DNA of 64,000 nucleotides from contig NZ_CP029693.1 of NCBI RefSeq assembly GCF_003228315.1, positions 6,420,501-6,484,500 on the forward strand, read 5' to 3'. The stretch's first letter is position 1. Every line of letters starts with the position of its first letter. This DNA is from Pseudomonas putida (GTDB taxonomy: Bacteria; Pseudomonadota; Gammaproteobacteria; Pseudomonadales; Pseudomonadaceae). The notes beneath the pieces were generated by a model. It saw only the letters and a list, made by a program, of their open reading frames with translations. It was not told where the DNA came from and did not search any database. Position numbers and translations under genes: made by a program. Of this stretch, positions 60,414-64,000 are shown in pieces.

Positions 60414-60489
60414 TGTATCGCTCTGTATCCCGACCCGGGTTTGATACGTACCGATTTACAGCGGCCTTTTCCCGACACAAGCGCGATAC
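60414..60489 (+). promoter_or_regulatory. TGTATC three-box operator C2 (DUF2790/DsbD promoter)
   Basis: TGTATC (60414-60419), N4, TGTATC (60424-60429), N13, GATAC (60443-60447), N37, GATAC (60485-60489). The layout is the same as operators A and B, 91 bases before the DUF2790 ATG. Confidence 0.72.
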
Positions 60490-60579
60490 CTCACGCGCTT
60501 TAAATAGGTCCCATCGAAGCAAGCCCAACCGCTTCGGCGCAAACAACCATTGACCTGTCCAAACCTTGAGGAAACCGCC

Positions 60580-60843
60580 ATGAACACCAAAGCCATCTAC
60601 GCCGCCTGCCTGTTTGCCGCCCTGAACATCTGCACCCTGTCGGCCCGCGCCGAAGCCGATGTCAGCGAAAAAACCTACACCTACGGCACCCAACTGGACA
60701 TCAAGAAAGTGGTGTCGCTCAAACAGGATTCTTCGGACTCCTGCGGGGTGGTCGATGCGCAACTGACCTACCTGGACTCGCACAACAAGACCCAGGTCCT
60801 GGACTACCGGAAAATTGCCGACAACTGCATTTCCGACAACTGA
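60580..60843 (+). CDS. DUF2790 secreted protein
   Basis: An 87-residue protein with a signal peptide (1-24, ending LSARA). The mature part is the DUF2790 domain common in Pseudomonas: TYTYGTQLDIKKVVSL, a central CGVVDAQLTYLDS and the final DYRKIADNC. The two Cys (near 56 and 83) probably form a disulfide. GAGGAAA precedes the ATG. It is the first gene after the DsbRS-like operator. The function of DUF2790 is unknown, though the family is often under metal or two-component control. Its 87 residues and two Cys also make it a conceivable MNIO substrate, but the Cys spacing does not resemble bufferins. Confidence 0.85.
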   Translation: MNTKAIYAACLFAALNICTLSARAEADVSEKTYTYGTQLDIKKVVSLKQDSSDSCGVVDAQLTYLDSHNKTQVLDYRKIADNCISDN

Positions 60844-60883
60844 GTCCTGCGATCACAACCCTTTTCAAGCGAGGAACAACACC

Positions 60884-61087
60884 ATGATCAACGTCAGCCG
60901 ATTCCTGACCGCCATTGCCTTCTCCGTCGCCGGTGCCGCGGCCCACGCCAACGCCGCTGTCGAGCAGAACGCCTGCGGCAGCAGCACCTGCTTCCAACTG
61001 ACGCCGCTGGCCAAGCAGGACACCGTCGCCGAGAACGGCGCCAGCCATACGCCGCAGGGCAAGTGGCTGGATGAACAAACCGCCTGA
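60884..61087 (+). CDS. Small secreted two-cysteine peptide, unknown
   Basis: A 67-residue product with a clear signal peptide (1-24, ending HANA) and GAGGAA eight bases before the ATG. The short mature part of about 43 residues has CGSSTC (Cys near 32 and 37) in a low-complexity, Ala/Gly/Thr-rich chain, ending GKWLDEQTA. It follows the DUF2790 gene by 40 bases and precedes the DsbD-like gene, so it belongs to the same putative regulon. I do not recognise the family. A periplasmic metal- or redox-active peptide, or a substrate of the DUF692 enzyme at 54515, are hypotheses only. Confidence 0.65.
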   Translation: MINVSRFLTAIAFSVAGAAAHANAAVEQNACGSSTCFQLTPLAKQDTVAENGASHTPQGKWLDEQTA

Positions 61088-61103
61088 CCCCAAACACCAC
61101 CGC

Positions 61104-61196
61104 CCCCTGTAGGAGCGAGCCTGCTCGCGATGGTCTACCTGCCAGAGATGATTTGGCTGACACACCGTCATCGCGAGCAGGCTCGCTCCTACAGGG
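61104..61196. repeat. REPIN
   Basis: An inverted REP pair between the small peptide gene and the DsbD-like gene; it could form a processing hairpin inside the transcript. Confidence 0.9.
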
Positions 61197-61238
61197 GAGA
61201 CGGTGTGAGTGCCCCCCGATAATTTCAAAGGTGATCCC

Positions 61239-62441
61239 ATGTTCCTCATCGCTTTCCTGGGCGGCATTCTGACCGTCCTCAGCCCCTGCATCCTGCCGGT
61301 GGTGCCGTTCCTGTTCGCCGGCGCCGACCGCAAGCGCTCCTCGATCCTGCTTACCCTCGGTGGCATGGCCCTGACTTTTGCCCTGGTTTCCAGCCTGGCC
61401 GTGGTCAGTAGCGAATGGGTGATTCAAGCCAGCAACGCCGGCCGTCATGTTGCGCTGATCGTGATGGTGCTGTTTGCCCTGTCGCTGATTTCCGCCCGGG
61501 TCGGCGACTGGCTGGCGCGGCCGTTCGTGGCGCTGGGCAATCGGATCGACCCCAACAGCCGCAAGGTCTCCGGTCCCTTGGGTTCGCTGTTGATCGGCGT
61601 CGCCACCGGTTTGCTCTGGGCGCCCTGCGCCGGGCCGATCCTCGGGGTGATTCTCACTGGCGCGATGCTGCAAGGCGCCAACGCTGGTACCAGCCTGTTG
61701 CTGGTGGCTTATGGTCTGGGTAGCGCGTTGTCTCTGGGCGTCCTGATCTTCGCCGGTCGCGGCCTGGTCAATCGCCTGAAGCCATCGATTCCGGTCACGG
61801 GCTGGTTGCGTCGCGGCGCGGGTGTCGCGGTGCTGGCTGGCGCGGCGGTGATTGCCACCGGCACCGACAACGTGCTGCTGGCCAGTACCTCCTCGGAAAC
61901 CGTCGGCAAGGTCGAGAAGGGCGTGCTGGAAACCGTGCCGAAAGTCGTCGACTACTTCGTCGGCAAGGCCAGGGCCGAATCCATGCAAGCCATGCCGTCA
62001 CTGTCCGGAGCTGTGGAGTGGATCAACTCGCCGGCCCTGACCAATGAATCGCTCAAGGGCAAAGTGGTGCTGGTGGATTTCTGGACTTTCGACTGCATCA
62101 ACTGCAAGCACACCCTGCCTTACGTGAAGGACTGGGCGAAGAAGTACGAGAAGGAAGGGCTGGTGGTGATTGGCGTACACACCCCGGAGTACGGCTTCGA
62201 ACGCATCATCGACAACGTCAGGGACAAAGTGAAGGAATACGGCATCACCTACCCGGTGGCGGTCGACAACAACTACATGATCTGGCGCAACTTCGATAAC
62301 CAGTACTGGCCGGCACACTACCTGATCGACGCCAATGGGCAGGTGCGTTTCACCCACTTCGGTGAAGGCGCTTACGAAGATCAGGAGAAGATGATCCAGC
62401 AGCTGCTGCAAGAGGCCAAGGCCACCGCACCCGCCGCATAA
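61239..62441 (+). CDS. DsbD/DipZ-like thiol-disulfide reductase
   Basis: A 400-residue fusion. Residues 1 to about 225 are a CcdA/DsbD-type membrane domain with its redox Cys pair in SPCILPVVPF (near 17) and WAPCAGPILG (near 130). After a periplasmic linker comes a TlpA-like thioredoxin domain with DFWTFDCINCKHTLPYVKDW (CINC near residues 290-293) and the cis-Pro loop NQYWPAHYLID. This layout matches DipZ-type proteins, which carry electrons across the inner membrane to periplasmic disulfides. The N-terminal domain of classic DsbD is absent. PA2478 next to DsbRS is the expected counterpart. It may protect periplasmic thiols during copper stress. Confidence 0.88.
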   Translation: MFLIAFLGGILTVLSPCILPVVPFLFAGADRKRSSILLTLGGMALTFALVSSLAVVSSEWVIQASNAGRHVALIVMVLFALSLISARVGDWLARPFVALGNRIDPNSRKVSGPLGSLLIGVATGLLWAPCAGPILGVILTGAMLQGANAGTSLLLVAYGLGSALSLGVLIFAGRGLVNRLKPSIPVTGWLRRGAGVAVLAGAAVIATGTDNVLLASTSSETVGKVEKGVLETVPKVVDYFVGKARAESMQAMPSLSGAVEWINSPALTNESLKGKVVLVDFWTFDCINCKHTLPYVKDWAKKYEKEGLVVIGVHTPEYGFERIIDNVRDKVKEYGITYPVAVDNNYMIWRNFDNQYWPAHYLIDANGQVRFTHFGEGAYEDQEKMIQQLLQEAKATAPAA

Positions 62442-62473
62442 CCTCATCGGAACAATGGCTGACGTCGTGCTCT

Positions 62474-62556
62474 TTGTAGGAGCTGCCGAAGGCTGCGATC
62501 TCTTGATCTTTAAAAGCAAGATCAAAAGATCGCAGCCTTCGGCAGCTCCTACAGGG
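62474..62556. repeat. Long inverted repeat of the GTAGGAGCTGCCGAAGGCTGCGA family
   Basis: The two arms (GTAGGAGCTGCCGAAGGCTG and its complement) continue inwards through GCGATCTCTTGATCTT, giving an almost unbroken 35-bp stem. It is a Pseudomonas repeat family distinct from the other REPs. Confidence 0.88.
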
Positions 62557-62558
62557 GC

Positions 62559-63524
62559 TCAGTGCACCGAAGCCGCGTGCGTGCGCCGCCATGCCGCCGG
62601 CGGCGCACCGTACTCGCGGCGAAAGGCCCGGCTGAAGGCGGTATCCGTCTGGTAACCCACTTCCTCGGCAATGCGCAGCAGTGAACTGTTGCTGCTGCGC
62701 AACAGATTGGCCGCCAGCATCATCCGCCATTGCGTCAGGTACTGCATTGGCGACACTCCCACCAACTGCTGAAAGCGCTCGGCCAACACCGATCTGGAAG
62801 TACCCGCCGTGCGCGCCAGCTCATCCAGGGTCCAGCAGTGGCAGGGCTTGTTGTGCAAGGCGTTGAGGGCGGCGCCGACGATCCGGTCGCCCACGCCCGC
62901 CAGCCAGCCGGTACGGCCCTTGCCGTGTTCGTGCATGTACAGGCGCAGGACTTCGATGAACAGCACCTCGGCCAGTTTCGCCAGCACGCCTTCGCCGCCG
63001 GGCCTTGGCGAGCGGGCTTCGGCCAGGGCGTAACGCACCGACGACTCGAGCCAGATCCCGGCACTCGAACCCCGCACATTGACCCGCACCACCGGCGGCA
63101 AGCCGGCCAGCAACATGCCAGCCAGCCGCGTATCGCAAGCCATGTAGCCGCACACCAGACGGGTCACCGCGCCACCGCCGCCATAGCGCAACTGCTGCGG
63201 CCGTCGGGCCAGGATCTTGTCCAGCCGTCCGCCGGTGGCGGGAGGCAACCCGGGTTTTGAGGTCATGCGATGCCCGTCGCCCTGGGGGAACAGCACGACG
63301 TCGCCTGCGGTGAGCAGCAGCGGCGGATCATCGCCGAGTTCGACATGGCACTCGCCTTCGGTGATCAGGTGAAAGATCACCACCTGCTCGGCGTTCGGCT
63401 CCAGAAACGGCGCGGCGGTGTCGGCCCTCGGCGACTGGTAACACCAGGGCGCGGTGAACCTTGCATTGATGAAAATCGCGCCGGACAGGCGCACGACGCG
63501 AAGGGTCTGTGACAGAGCATCCAT
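62559..63524 (-). CDS. AraC-family regulator with cupin sensor domain
   Basis: A 321-residue regulator. Residues 1 to about 190 form a cupin-type sensor (VVIFHLITEGECHVELGDD, LTAGDVVLFPQGDGHRM). The C-terminal AraC domain has two helix-turn-helix units: LDELARTAGTSRSVLAERFQQLVGVSPMQYLTQWRM in pieces and IAEEVGYQTDTAFSRAFRREYG. This cupin_6/AraC group often controls oxidoreductase or detoxification genes. The start at 63524 fits the family. It is divergent from the DUF4242 gene, 203 bases apart, which may be its target. Confidence 0.86.
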   Translation of the reverse strand: MDALSQTLRVVRLSGAIFINARFTAPWCYQSPRADTAAPFLEPNAEQVVIFHLITEGECHVELGDDPPLLLTAGDVVLFPQGDGHRMTSKPGLPPATGGRLDKILARRPQQLRYGGGGAVTRLVCGYMACDTRLAGMLLAGLPPVVRVNVRGSSAGIWLESSVRYALAEARSPRPGGEGVLAKLAEVLFIEVLRLYMHEHGKGRTGWLAGVGDRIVGAALNALHNKPCHCWTLDELARTAGTSRSVLAERFQQLVGVSPMQYLTQWRMMLAANLLRSSNSSLLRIAEEVGYQTDTAFSRAFRREYGAPPAAWRRTHAASVH

Positions 63525-63727
63525 GGTGATGTCCTGTGTGCAAATGTTTATGTCGGCTCCTGATTGTGAGCTTGATTGTGAGCCTGTCGCGGCCCCGCAT
63601 GAAATCTCCGGACGATCGGGCAGGCCTGAGCGACGATCGGGCAGGACGCAGGGGGCGCACCGGCGCGATAGTTTGCCCACAGGGTCACTGGCGGCCCTGT
63701 CATCAATAACAAGAATGAGAGGTTGTC

Positions 63728-63997
63728 ATGCCCAAGTTCGTCATTGAGCGCGAGATTCCAGGTGCTGGAACACTGTCAGAAAGGGATTTGAAAGCCGCCG
63801 CGCAAAAGTCCTGCAGGACGCTGCGCGAATTGCCGGAAGTCCAGTGGCTGCAAAGTTACGTCACCGGCGACAAGTTGTACTGCGTGTACATCGCACCGAG
63901 CGAAGCACAGATCCAGGAGCATGCCCGGCAAAGCGGCTTCCCGGCCAACCGCGTGTCCCTGGTCACGTCCATCATCGACCCGACCACGGCAGAATAA
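63728..63997 (+). CDS. DUF4242 small protein, nickel-binding-like family
   Basis: An 89-residue cytoplasmic protein of the DUF4242/SCO4226 family, ferredoxin-like alpha-beta dimers; the Streptomyces member binds nickel. The sequence starts PKFVIEREIPGAGTLSERDLKAAAQKSC and contains VQWLQSYVTGDKLYCVYIAPSEAQIQEHARQSGFPANRV in pieces, which is the family pattern including the conserved E and H/C residues. GAGAGG lies before the ATG. It is divergent from the AraC-type regulator. Its function in Pseudomonas is not known. The gene ends three bases from the window edge. Confidence 0.83.
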   Translation: MPKFVIEREIPGAGTLSERDLKAAAQKSCRTLRELPEVQWLQSYVTGDKLYCVYIAPSEAQIQEHARQSGFPANRVSLVTSIIDPTTAE

Positions 63998-64000
63998 GCC

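Overview
The window is a chromosomal segment from a Pseudomonas of the fluorescens type. The evidence is the GC-rich coding sequence, about 25 copies of Pseudomonas REP/REPIN hairpins (core GTAGGAGCGAGCCTGCTCGCGA and variants) between genes, and gene sets typical of the genus: curli, an Mnx-type manganese-oxidation regulator cluster, AruF/AruG, CobF, DhcAB-AtoB, and a DsbRS-like two-component system. No rRNA, tRNA, prophage, transposase or CRISPR array was seen.

Layout. 1-9 kb is a curli locus: the 3' end of csgG, a REP-rich stretch holding a structured leader RNA in front of a DUF6124-type gene, an AT-rich orphan gene, then on the minus strand two large secreted paralogous proteins followed by csgB and a very long csgA. 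9.3-18 kb matches the layout of the P. putida manganese-oxidation regulator region: sensor kinase, large multicopper oxidase, Sco-cytochrome c fusion, second sensor kinase, sigma-54 response regulator. I find three good sigma-54 promoters here. One fires leftwards into the secreted-protein/curli operon, which suggests matrix production and metal oxidation share one regulator. 18-31 kb holds a methyltransferase, a YdjC deacetylase, an AttEFGH-like ABC exporter operon with a lipoprotein, a candidate small RNA, a DJ-1/PfpI protein, an HglS-type dioxygenase, and a hydrolase plus Baeyer-Villiger-type monooxygenase pair.

31-46 kb carries oxaloacetate decarboxylase, an isolated AruF/AruG pair, a phosphatase-CobF pair, a GlxA-type regulator, a rhodanese, an amidotransferase, an orphan AotJ-like binding protein with an AotO-like desuccinylase, an esterase, a ParE-type toxin-antitoxin pair, a glutathione S-transferase and MntH. 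46.7-50.4 kb is the dhcR/dhcA/dhcB/atoB ketone-body or dehydrocarnitine unit. It is followed by a sirtuin and a methyltransferase.

52.8-62.5 kb contains what I consider the most interesting system. A zinc-ribbon acetamidase/formamidase-family gene, a DUF692 (MNIO)-DUF2063 pair of the bufferin/HvfBC type, and a DsbRS-like two-component operon divergent from small secreted proteins and a DsbD/DipZ-like reductase all have the same three-box operator in front of them (TGTATC-N4-TGTATC-N13-GATAC), with a further GATAC 37-38 bases downstream. This points to one regulon, plausibly copper-responsive, that joins periplasmic thiol redox to peptide cysteine modification. The window ends with an AraC regulator divergent from a DUF4242 protein.
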